A program made the position numbers and the translations under genes. A stretch of 7,539 nucleotides of DNA from an uncultured Elusimicrobiales bacterium (GTDB lineage Bacteria; Elusimicrobiota; Elusimicrobia; Elusimicrobiales; Elusimicrobiaceae), in the NCBI GenBank assembly GCA_944325235.1, contig CALUZE010000061.1:1-7539 (forward strand). Reading direction: 5' to 3'. Shown one piece after another: positions 1 to 5,644 of the stretch (its first letter is position 1; each line of letters starts with the position of its first letter). The notes under the pieces were generated by a model that was not told where the DNA came from, did no database searches, and saw only the letters and a list, made by a program, of their open reading frames with translations.

Positions 1-1117
1 TCAGCATTGCGTCTTCAGGTTCCGGCGATTTGGGCGCATCAAACGAAGCAAACACTTCTTGCGCCGAAGGCTTCTTGCCCGAAACTCCGCCCATAATTTC
101 CGCCGGAAGCGGGCGGCGCGCGTTAAACACGCTGGCTTTTTCGGCGCTAAATCCGGTAGCGATGACCGTTACCTTAAACATGCCGTTTAAGGAAGAATCA
201 TACGAATAACCGAACATGATAATGGAATCGTTGCTGGCATATTGACGAATTAAATTCATCACTTCGCCTTGTTCCAAAAGCGTCAGGTTTTCCTCCGCGG
301 AAAAGTGCACAATAAAACCTTTTGCCCCGCGGATATCGGCGTTTTCCAACAGCGGCGAAGAAATGGCTTTTTTTACCGCCTGCAAGTGGCGCCCGGGGCC
401 GCTGGCCTCACCAATGCCGATAAGCGACTTGTGCGAATGGCACATCACTTTGCGCACATCGTTAAAATCGATATTCACTTCCCCCGGCTGCGTGATTACT
501 TCGGAGATGCCTTTCACCGCCTGGAGCAGCACTTCATCTACCATTTTGAATGCGTCGCGGGAAGAAGTTTCCGGGTCAATGTTGGCAAAAAGTTTTTCGT
601 TCGGCACGATAATCATGGAATCCACATACTTCTGCATTTCCTTGATTCCTTCGTCGGCCTGCTTTTCGCGCACATACCCTTCAAAATTAAACGGGCGGGT
701 GACTACTCCCACCACCAGCAAATCGTCGCCATAAATTTCTTTGGCCAATTTTGCCAAATACGGCGCCACACCCGTACCGGTGCCGCCGCCCATACCGGCC
801 GTAATGAACAGCAAATCGCACTGACCGATAATGAGTTTTAGTTTTTCCTTGGATTCCTCGGCCGCTTTTTTCCCTTTTTCGGGGTCTCCGCCGACGCCAA
901 GCCCTTTGGTGATTTTTTCGCCCACCTGCACCAAATACGGCGCACGGTTGCGGCGCAAATCCTGCGCATCAGTGTTGACGGCAATAAAATCCACGTCCTT
1001 CAGGCCGGAATTCACCATGTGGTTAATGGCGTTTCCGCCGCCGCCGCCCACGCCGATCACTTTGATTTTGGCCTTTTTGCTTTCAAACAAATCGGCCGGC
1101 ATAAATAAATCTTTCAT
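1..1117 (-). CDS. ftsZ: Cell division GTPase FtsZ (C-terminal end cut by window edge)
   Basis: FtsZ is the bacterial tubulin homologue. It binds GTP and polymerises at mid-cell into the ring that recruits the divisome. The 372 residues visible here cover the whole GTPase core. The glycine-rich nucleotide loop is near residues 20-30 (VIGVGGGGGNAIN), the tubulin signature GGGTGTG is at 110-116, and the T7 synergy loop NIDFNDVR is at 215-222, with the two acidic residues (D217, D220) that complete the GTPase site of the neighbouring subunit. The core ends near ATGF (320-323), followed by a charged linker. No in-frame stop is reached, so the conserved C-terminal peptide that binds FtsA must lie outside the window. 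The ATG at 1117 is chosen because GGAG lies 5 nt upstream; an internal ATG at 1102 lacks this. ftsA ends 12 nt upstream, so the two are almost certainly cotranscribed. Identification is very secure. Confidence 0.98.
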   Translation of the reverse strand, partial: MKDLFMPADLFESKKAKIKVIGVGGGGGNAINHMVNSGLKDVDFIAVNTDAQDLRRNRAPYLVQVGEKITKGLGVGGDPEKGKKAAEESKEKLKLIIGQCDLLFITAGMGGGTGTGVAPYLAKLAKEIYGDDLLVVGVVTRPFNFEGYVREKQADEGIKEMQKYVDSMIIVPNEKLFANIDPETSSRDAFKMVDEVLLQAVKGISEVITQPGEVNIDFNDVRKVMCHSHKSLIGIGEASGPGRHLQAVKKAISSPLLENADIRGAKGFIVHFSAEENLTLLEQGEVMNLIRQYASNDSIIMFGYSYDSSLNGMFKVTVIATGFSAEKASVFNARRPLPAEIMGGVSGKKPSAQEVFASFDAPKSPEPEDAML

Positions 1118-1129
1118 ACTTGCTCCAAA

Positions 1130-2380
1130 TCAGCCGCCGAAAATATCCACGCCTTTGAACAAACGGCCCAATTTGCCGAAGAACGAACCGCTCTTTTCGT
1201 AAGAGCCGCCGGAATAATCATCGTAGCCGGAATTGTCCGAAGCGTAGATGGCAAGCGCCATGGCGGTGCTGTACTGGGGGTCAAAAAATTCGTCGTCGCT
1301 GGTAATCAGGTCGCGCTGGACCACGCCGCGGCGTACCTCTTTGAGGCCCAAAATGTTTACGCAGTGGTCCGTAATGCCGGGCATCAAAGAACCGCCGCCC
1401 GTCACCACGCCCACCACCGGGAAATTTTTATAGCCGGAGGTTTCCACACACCGGCCCACTTGTTCAATCAGCTCTTCCACACGCGGCTGGATAATGTCCA
1501 GCACGTAGCTTTTCTTGATATTATGCGTGCTGCGTCCGTCCAGCGAGGGCACGGGGATTTCGCCTTCTTCGTCCAAAAACGTGGGGAAAGATACGCCGTA
1601 TTTTTCTTTAATTTCTTTGGCGTTTTGGCGGCTGGTGTGCAGCAGGCGCGAAATGTCGCTCGTAATCAAATCGCACCCGTAGGGAATATCGCGCGAAAAC
1701 TTCAAAATACCGTCAATGTAAATACCGACGGACATGGTTTCCCCGCCCAAATCCAAAATCATGGCGCCGATTTCTTTTTCTTCCTGCGTCAGCACCGTAT
1801 CGGCCAGCGGAACCAGGCCGTAAAAAGTGCCGTCAATTTTATAACCGGGGCGCTGAATGGCTTTGGCCAAGTTGTTCAAATGGGTAGAAGAACCCGTGGT
1901 AATATGCACGTCCACTTCCAACAAAGAGCCTTCCATTCCTTCCGGGTTGGTAATGCCTTTTTGTTTGTCTATGGCGTAACCTTGGGTAATAACGTTGACG
2001 ATTTCGTTGTCGTTTTTAATAGGCATGGCCTTGGCGTTTTCAATAGCCAGGGCCATATCGGACTGGGTGATTTCTTTGTCCAGACGGGAAATGTTATACG
2101 TGCCGTGGTTGGAAAAAGATTCCAAATGCGCCCCGCGCACGCCCACAAACAAACTGCCTATTTCCTGATTGCATTCGCGTTCAATACTGCCTAAAACATG
2201 AGTCACTGCGGCGGAAGTTTCGCGAATGTCGGACACCATTCCCCCCCGCAGCCCTTTGCACGGGACGCTGCGCCCCGCCACTACTTTTAAGGTATTTGTT
2301 TCAAAATCATGCGCCGCGGCAATACACGTCATCTTGCCGCTGCCGATATCCAATCCGGCAATGATATTCGTTTTAGCCAT
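1130..2380 (-). CDS. ftsA: Cell division protein FtsA, actin-like membrane tether of FtsZ
   Basis: FtsA is an actin-fold ATPase that anchors FtsZ filaments to the inner membrane and recruits later divisome proteins. The 416 residues show the actin-type motifs in order: phosphate-1 loop GLDIGSGK (9-16), phosphate-2 loop ILDLGGETMSVGIY (208-221) and adenosine loop VVTGGGSLMPGI (325-336). The SHS2/1C domain would fall between the two phosphate loops. The C terminus has a flexible Gly/Ser/Tyr-rich stretch (about 383-398), then a short amphipathic helix (FFGKLGRLFKG, 400-410), the usual membrane-targeting end. A GTG at 2389 extends the frame by three codons, but it lies inside the Shine-Dalgarno sequence AGGTGG, which sits 5 nt before the ATG at 2380, so 2380 is the better start. 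ftsQ ends 38 nt upstream and ftsZ follows after 12 nt. A possible extra promoter lies in the ftsQ-ftsA gap. Confidence 0.97.
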   Translation of the reverse strand: MAKTNIIAGLDIGSGKMTCIAAAHDFETNTLKVVAGRSVPCKGLRGGMVSDIRETSAAVTHVLGSIERECNQEIGSLFVGVRGAHLESFSNHGTYNISRLDKEITQSDMALAIENAKAMPIKNDNEIVNVITQGYAIDKQKGITNPEGMEGSLLEVDVHITTGSSTHLNNLAKAIQRPGYKIDGTFYGLVPLADTVLTQEEKEIGAMILDLGGETMSVGIYIDGILKFSRDIPYGCDLITSDISRLLHTSRQNAKEIKEKYGVSFPTFLDEEGEIPVPSLDGRSTHNIKKSYVLDIIQPRVEELIEQVGRCVETSGYKNFPVVGVVTGGGSLMPGITDHCVNILGLKEVRRGVVQRDLITSDDEFFDPQYSTAMALAIYASDNSGYDDYSGGSYEKSGSFFGKLGRLFKGVDIFGG

Positions 2381-2408
2381 AAAATCCACCTACAAAAAAT
2401 ATATCTAT

Positions 2409-2439
2409 ATTATAAAACTTAATGGGACGTCTGTGTTAA
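2409..2439 (-). promoter_or_regulatory. Possible internal promoter for ftsAZ
   Basis: On the minus strand a perfect TATAAT lies at 2414-2409, overlapping the gap between the ftsQ stop and ftsA. The best -35 match is TTAACA at 2439-2434, with a long 19-nt spacer. Initiation near 2401 would give a leader of about 20 nt that contains the AGGTGG ribosome site of ftsA. Extra promoters upstream of ftsA and ftsZ are common in other bacteria. The region is AT-rich, so a chance match is possible. Confidence 0.35.
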
Positions 2440-3240
2440 AAAAACTTTCCCGTATTTGAAAAACTGGAAGTCCAGCTTTTGCAGCTGTCCGTACCGTTCG
2501 CGCGAGAAGGCCAAAATGCGGGCCGCCACCAAGGCTTTTTTCTTTAACTGTTCAGCCTGGCCAAAGTCAATGATGCAGCCGTCCGGCATGTGCATTTTAA
2601 CGGTGTTTTTTTCCAAATCCATTTGCAGAAAAGCAAAATCCAGCTCTTTATTCAGCTTCAGCGTGCTTTGCACCAAATCAATAAATTCGGGGCTGAGCTT
2701 TTGCGGAACGGAACCGGAAAGCTCCACAAACGGAACGGGAGAAAGTAAATCGGGGTGCGGGTCGGGATAGACGGTGCTGTCTTCGTCAATATAGCGGACG
2801 GAATCGTCCGGCAAGACGAATTTGGCAATCGGCGTGCGGTGTGCGGCGGAAACGGTGAGTTTGCCGCTTAACAGCCCGCGCTTGACGGCCACGTCTTTTA
2901 GCATGGGATAGCGTTTTACCACCGTATCGCGCAAAGCGGCCGCGTCTTTGACGGAAAAAGCCTTCCCTTCATACGGCTCTGCCAGAGCGGCAATTTCTTT
3001 GCCGAGCTGACCCGTAACACCGGAAACTTGGATTGTTTTGGCGTGCCAGTCGGTTATTTGGGAGTTTACCAGCAGCCGGTACCCTTTGGACAAGGCCAGC
3101 CAGCCGCCGCAACCGACGACGCCTACTAAGACAAGCAACAAAAAAAGCTTAAAAAAAAAGGATGACCCTTTCCGGCGGACCACGCGTTTCTTTCTTCCTA
3201 AAGACGCCGCTGAAGGCCGGTAATAGTCATACTTTTTCAT
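2419..3240 (-). CDS. ftsQ: Cell division protein FtsQ (DivIB family)
   Basis: FtsQ is a bitopic inner-membrane protein that links early divisome proteins to FtsB/FtsL and the septal peptidoglycan synthase. The 273-residue product has a basic cytoplasmic tail (GRKKRVVRRKG, 15-25), one hydrophobic membrane segment at about 28-50, a POTRA domain at about 68-137 (it starts IQVSGV and contains the typical RYPMLKDVAVKR, 110-121) and a beta domain to the C terminus. This order and length are normal for FtsQ, and ftsA and ftsZ follow directly. The ATG at 3240 starts MKKYDYY; TTG codons at 3252 and 3255 extend the frame but have no better ribosome site. None of these starts has a visible Shine-Dalgarno sequence. 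A tRNA-Leu ends only 22 nt upstream with no terminator between, so the mRNA 5' end may be made by tRNA maturation. Confidence 0.93.
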   Translation of the reverse strand: MKKYDYYRPSAASLGRKKRVVRRKGSSFFFKLFLLLVLVGVVGCGGWLALSKGYRLLVNSQITDWHAKTIQVSGVTGQLGKEIAALAEPYEGKAFSVKDAAALRDTVVKRYPMLKDVAVKRGLLSGKLTVSAAHRTPIAKFVLPDDSVRYIDEDSTVYPDPHPDLLSPVPFVELSGSVPQKLSPEFIDLVQSTLKLNKELDFAFLQMDLEKNTVKMHMPDGCIIDFGQAEQLKKKALVAARILAFSRERYGQLQKLDFQFFKYGKVFLTQTSH

Positions 3241-3262
3241 ACATGCAACCAACAAATTAAAA

Positions 3263-3346
3263 TGGGCGGAAAGGGAGTTGAACCCTTAAGGACTTTCGTC
3301 CATACGGTCCTGAGCCGTACGCGTCTGCCAATTCCGCCACCCGCCC
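3263..3346 (-). tRNA. tRNA-Leu, anticodon CAG
   Basis: The 84-nt minus-strand sequence folds as a class II tRNA. The acceptor stem is GGGCGGG with TCCGCCC (six Watson-Crick pairs and one G-U), the D stem is GCG/CGC, and the anticodon stem is TACGG/CCGTA around loop CTCAGGA, which gives anticodon CAG at 3312-3310. A long variable arm has stem GGAC/GTCC with a GAAA loop, and the T arm is AAGGG/CCCTT around TTCAACT. The discriminator base is A, as expected for tRNA-Leu. The 3' CCA is not encoded and must be added after transcription. It decodes CUG. It sits between smpB (101 nt upstream) and ftsQ (22 nt downstream), all on one strand. Confidence 0.96.
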
Positions 3347-3356
3347 AAGTAAGTAT

Positions 3357-3362
3357 ATTTTA
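3357..3362 (-). promoter_or_regulatory. Possible -10 box upstream of tRNA-Leu and ftsQAZ
   Basis: On the minus strand TAAAAT lies about 10 nt before the mature 5' end of the tRNA, in an AT-rich stretch between smpB and the tRNA. No good -35 box is seen at 16-18 nt spacing. It could give the tRNA and the division genes a promoter of their own in addition to read-through from smpB. The support is weak. Confidence 0.3.
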
Positions 3363-3447
3363 GAATATTGCGAAGAAAAAATCCAGTCTTTTTAAAAATT
3401 TGTTTTTTGTATAGGGGAACTGCCCCGTTGCGCGCGCTTAAAAAACG

Positions 3448-3918
3448 TTAAAAACGGATATTATTTTTAAAACTTTTTTCCATTTCGCGGTTCAAATCGC
3501 GCTTTTTTAAGGCTTCGCGCTTATCAAACAAATGTTTGCCTTTGGCCACGCCCAGCTTCAGCTTGGCCCACCCGTTTTTAAAGTACACTTCCACCGGGAT
3601 GAGCGAATAGCCTTTTATTTCCGCCTTGGCGCCCAGTTTGCGGATTTCTTTTTTGTTCAAAAGCAGCCGCCGCGGGCGCGTGGGGTCCGGCTCCGTAGAG
3701 GAGTTGAATTTATAGGGTTTTACGTGCATATTGTACACGCGGGCCTGTCCGTTTTCCACCCGCACAAAGCTGCCCTCCAGGCTGAGCTCTTTTTGGCGGA
3801 TGGATTTTACTTCCGCGCCCAAGAGTTCCAGGCCGGCTTCGTACGTGTCTTCAATAAAATAATCGTGGTAGGCCTTGCGGTTGGAGCAGACCACCAAAAC
3901 GGATTCTTTCTTCGGCAT
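3448..3918 (-). CDS. smpB: SsrA-binding protein SmpB
   Basis: SmpB binds tmRNA and delivers it to stalled ribosomes, where the pair tags the unfinished protein and frees the ribosome. The 156 residues match the family along their whole length. HDYFIEDTYEAGLELLGAEVKSIR-type strands lie near the N terminus (about 18-41), then MHVKPY, RRLLLNKKEI and VYFKNGWAKLKLGVAKGKHLFDKRE, which form the OB-type barrel. The basic tail (KKRDLNREMEKSFKNN) is the part that enters the mRNA channel. The ATG at 3918 starts MPKKESV; a GTG at 3960 would add 14 residues but would run through the promoter. No Shine-Dalgarno is seen, and the ATG lies 6 nt after a -10 box, so the mRNA may be leaderless. No tmRNA gene is in this window. 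No clear terminator follows, so read-through into tRNA-Leu and ftsQAZ is possible. Confidence 0.96.
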   Translation of the reverse strand: MPKKESVLVVCSNRKAYHDYFIEDTYEAGLELLGAEVKSIRQKELSLEGSFVRVENGQARVYNMHVKPYKFNSSTEPDPTRPRRLLLNKKEIRKLGAKAEIKGYSLIPVEVYFKNGWAKLKLGVAKGKHLFDKREALKKRDLNREMEKSFKNNIRF

Positions 3919-3924
3919 AGATAT

Positions 3925-3933
3925 ATGATAGCA
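3925..3933 (-). promoter_or_regulatory. Extended -10 promoter of smpB
   Basis: On the minus strand TGCTATCAT combines the TGn extension with a -10 box (TATCAT at 3930-3925). The smpB ATG begins 6 nt downstream, about where transcription should start. The expected -35 position is GC-rich and has no match, which fits an extended -10 promoter. It is the mirror image of the hydG promoter. Confidence 0.55.
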
Positions 3934-3974
3934 AATTGTGCGCCGGGGCGGCGGCCGCACGCGGGCCCCAAAAG

Positions 3975-3983
3975 TGCTATGAT
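3975..3983 (+). promoter_or_regulatory. Extended -10 promoter of hydG
   Basis: TGCTATGAT combines a TGn extension with -10 box TATGAT (3978-3983). The hydG ATG begins 6 nt further on at 3990, and no Shine-Dalgarno lies between, so transcription probably starts at or next to the ATG. No -35 match is seen at 17 nt spacing. Together with the smpB promoter it forms an 18-bp imperfect inverted repeat. Confidence 0.55.
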
Positions 3984-3989
3984 ATAGAT

Positions 3990-5372
3990 ATGATTATTGA
4001 TGACGAAAAACTGCAACGAACTTTGGAAAAAGCCAAGTCCCACTCGGACTCCGAAGTGACGGAAATTTTGAAAAAAGCCCGTGAGCTAAAAGGCATCTCG
4101 CTGGAAGAAGCGGCCGTGCTGTTGAACCTTACCGATAAAAAACTGTTAAACGACCTTTTTAATACGGCCAAATACGTCAAGGAAGCCATTTACGGCAACC
4201 GCATTGTGCTGTTTGCGCCGTTGTACATTTCCAACATTTGCACCAACGAATGTATCTACTGTGCGTTCCGCCGCTCCAACACGGCCTTAAAACGCCACGC
4301 CAGCACGCAGGACGAAATCCGCCAGGAAGTAACCGCGCTGTTACAGCAGGGCCACAAACGCATTTTGATGGTGGCCGGCGAAGCCTACCCCGGCGGCGGC
4401 TTGCAATACGTGTACGACAGCATCAAAACCACTTACGATACCCGCTGGAACGGGCAGAACATCCGCCGCGTGAACGTCAACATCGCTCCGCTGACGGAAC
4501 CCGAATTTGAAGAACTGAAAAAATGCCACATCGGCACCTATCAGCTGTTCCAGGAAACGTATCACAAGGAAACCTATGCCAAGCTGCACCTGGCGGGCGC
4601 CAAGAAAGACTACCAGTTCCGCCTGGACGCCATGGACCGCGCCCTGCAGGCCGGCATTAACGACGTGGGCATCGGGCCGCTGTTGGGCCTGTACGACCAC
4701 AAGTACGAAATTCTGGCCACGCTGGAACATTCCTGGTACCTGGACAAAACCTACGGCGTGGGCCCGCACACCATTTCCATTCCGCGCATTGAACCGGCCG
4801 AAGGGTCCGACTTCAGCCAGCACCCCAACGACGTACTGACGGATGACGACTTTAAAAAGTGCATCGCCGTACTGCGCCTGGCCGTGCCGTACACGGGCAT
4901 TATTTTAAGCACGCGCGAATCGCCCGCCATGCGCAACGCCTGCCTGGAGCTGGGCGTATCGCAAATTTCGGCCGCGTCCCGCGTGAACCCGGGCGGCTAC
5001 TCCTACGACAAGCAGAACGGCAGCCAGTTTACCTTAACGGATGACCGCTCCCTGGCCGAAGTGATAGACGCCGTGGTGGATGCCAAGCATATGCCGTCCT
5101 TCTGCACCGGCTGCTACCGCTTGGGCCGCGTAGGCAAGGATTTTATGGATATGGCCAAACCGGGCCTGATTAAAACCCACTGCCTGCCCAACGCCATGTT
5201 TACGTTTGCCGAATACCTGGAAGACTTTGCCCCCGCGCCCTTAAAGGCCAAGGGCTATGCGCTGATTGAAAGCACCGCCAAAGAAGCCTTCCCGCAGGAT
5301 TCGCCTATCCACAAAATGATAGAAAACAACCTCAAAGCCATTAAAGAAGGCAAACGGGACCTGTACTTTTAA
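3990..5372 (+). CDS. hydG: [FeFe] hydrogenase H-cluster maturase HydG (radical SAM tyrosine lyase)
   Basis: HydG splits tyrosine into p-cresol and dehydroglycine, and makes the CO and cyanide ligands of the [FeFe] hydrogenase active site as an Fe(CO)2(CN) synthon. The 460 residues show the radical SAM motif CX3CX2C at C84, C88 and C91, in a TIM-barrel domain. Near the C terminus is the HydG hallmark CX2CX22C at C372, C375 and C398, which holds the second cluster with its extra iron. This motif excludes the relative ThiH, which lacks it. The GPHTIS segment (258-263) carries H260, likely the counterpart of the histidine that holds the extra iron. Other family blocks include YGNRIVLFAPLY (68-79), GTYQLFQETYH (182-192) and NPGGYS (333-338). 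Two blocks differ slightly from the usual wording: MVAGE at 127-131 and SAASRV at 327-332. The ATG at 3990 is favoured; a TTG at 3936 would add 18 residues across the promoter. It stands alone, with its own promoter and terminator. Confidence 0.96.
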   Translation: MIIDDEKLQRTLEKAKSHSDSEVTEILKKARELKGISLEEAAVLLNLTDKKLLNDLFNTAKYVKEAIYGNRIVLFAPLYISNICTNECIYCAFRRSNTALKRHASTQDEIRQEVTALLQQGHKRILMVAGEAYPGGGLQYVYDSIKTTYDTRWNGQNIRRVNVNIAPLTEPEFEELKKCHIGTYQLFQETYHKETYAKLHLAGAKKDYQFRLDAMDRALQAGINDVGIGPLLGLYDHKYEILATLEHSWYLDKTYGVGPHTISIPRIEPAEGSDFSQHPNDVLTDDDFKKCIAVLRLAVPYTGIILSTRESPAMRNACLELGVSQISAASRVNPGGYSYDKQNGSQFTLTDDRSLAEVIDAVVDAKHMPSFCTGCYRLGRVGKDFMDMAKPGLIKTHCLPNAMFTFAEYLEDFAPAPLKAKGYALIESTAKEAFPQDSPIHKMIENNLKAIKEGKRDLYF

Positions 5373-5391
5373 GCAAACGCTTTTGCTTATG

Positions 5392-5422
5392 CCCGGCGCA
5401 TGTAAAATGCGCCGGGTTTTTT
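5392..5422 (+). terminator. Rho-independent terminator of hydG
   Basis: A perfect 10-bp stem, CCCGGCGCAT with ATGCGCCGGG around loop GTAAA, is followed by six T residues (5417-5422). It starts 20 nt after the hydG stop. A weaker A/T stem (AAGCAAA with TTTGCTT, 5371-5388) precedes it. It works only for the plus strand because no T run follows on the other side. Confidence 0.92.
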
Positions 5423-5598
5423 GTGCCTTCATTTCCAGCCCGCCGCACCCTTCCGGAACAACCTCTCTGCGCGCACCCGCCCACGCCCAACCTTTTGAAA
5501 AAGCACCCCAGCCTTCCGTGCCCGCCCGCACACCCGTTCTGGCAGCAGGCCCGTTTCGGCACGGGAGCGGGTCCGTTTTTCGCACGCGGCCCAGGCAT
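5423..5598. other. GC-rich spacer with no recognisable gene
   Basis: About 175 nt lie between two terminators. The stretch is rich in C on the plus strand and visibly richer in GC than its surroundings. Open frames cross it on both strands, but they have no ribosome site, start inside the hydG gene or its terminator, and give low-complexity Pro/Arg/Gly-rich translations, which GC-rich DNA does by chance. One small hairpin (CCCGT/ACGGG) is visible. I see no repeat or promoter I could defend. Confidence 0.5.
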
Positions 5599-5627
5599 AA
5601 AAAAACCCCGCCCGAAGGCGGGGTTTT
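5599..5627 (-). terminator. Rho-independent terminator of the outer-membrane protein gene
   Basis: On the minus strand the stem CCCCGCC/GGCGGGG closes a TTCG tetraloop and is followed by seven T residues (5605-5599). It begins about 17 nt after the stop codon at 5645. An A/T extension of the stem makes it nearly symmetrical, so it could also stop plus-strand read-through, with a shorter T run. Confidence 0.93.
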
Positions 5628-5644
5628 ATCTGTGTTAAAACAGA

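Noticed and set aside
269..1202. Plus-strand open frames opposite ftsZ
   Set aside because: They are shadows of the ftsZ reading frame on the minus strand, where GTPase motifs are clear.
1364..2194. 276-codon plus-strand frame opposite ftsA
   Set aside because: Its translation resembles no family and it lies wholly within ftsA, which has complete actin-type motifs.
2381..2389. GTG start of ftsA at 2389
   Set aside because: The GTG is part of the AGGTGG ribosome site of the ATG at 2380.
3415..3431. Terminator between smpB and tRNA-Leu
   Set aside because: Only a 4-bp GGGG/CCCC stem is present and it is not followed by a T run on the minus strand.
3919..3960. Upstream GTG start of smpB at 3960
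   Set aside because: The added residues (MRPPPRRTICYHIS) are unlike SmpB and would be read from the -10 region.
3936..3989. Upstream TTG start of hydG at 3936
   Set aside because: It runs through the promoter, lacks a ribosome site and adds low-complexity residues not typical of HydG.
4341..4823. 160-codon minus-strand frame inside hydG
   Set aside because: It is a shadow frame with no ribosome site or recognisable domain, and hydG covers the region.
3990..5372. ThiH (tyrosine lyase of thiamine synthesis) instead of HydG
   Set aside because: The C-terminal CX2CX22C motif at C372, C375 and C398 is specific to HydG.
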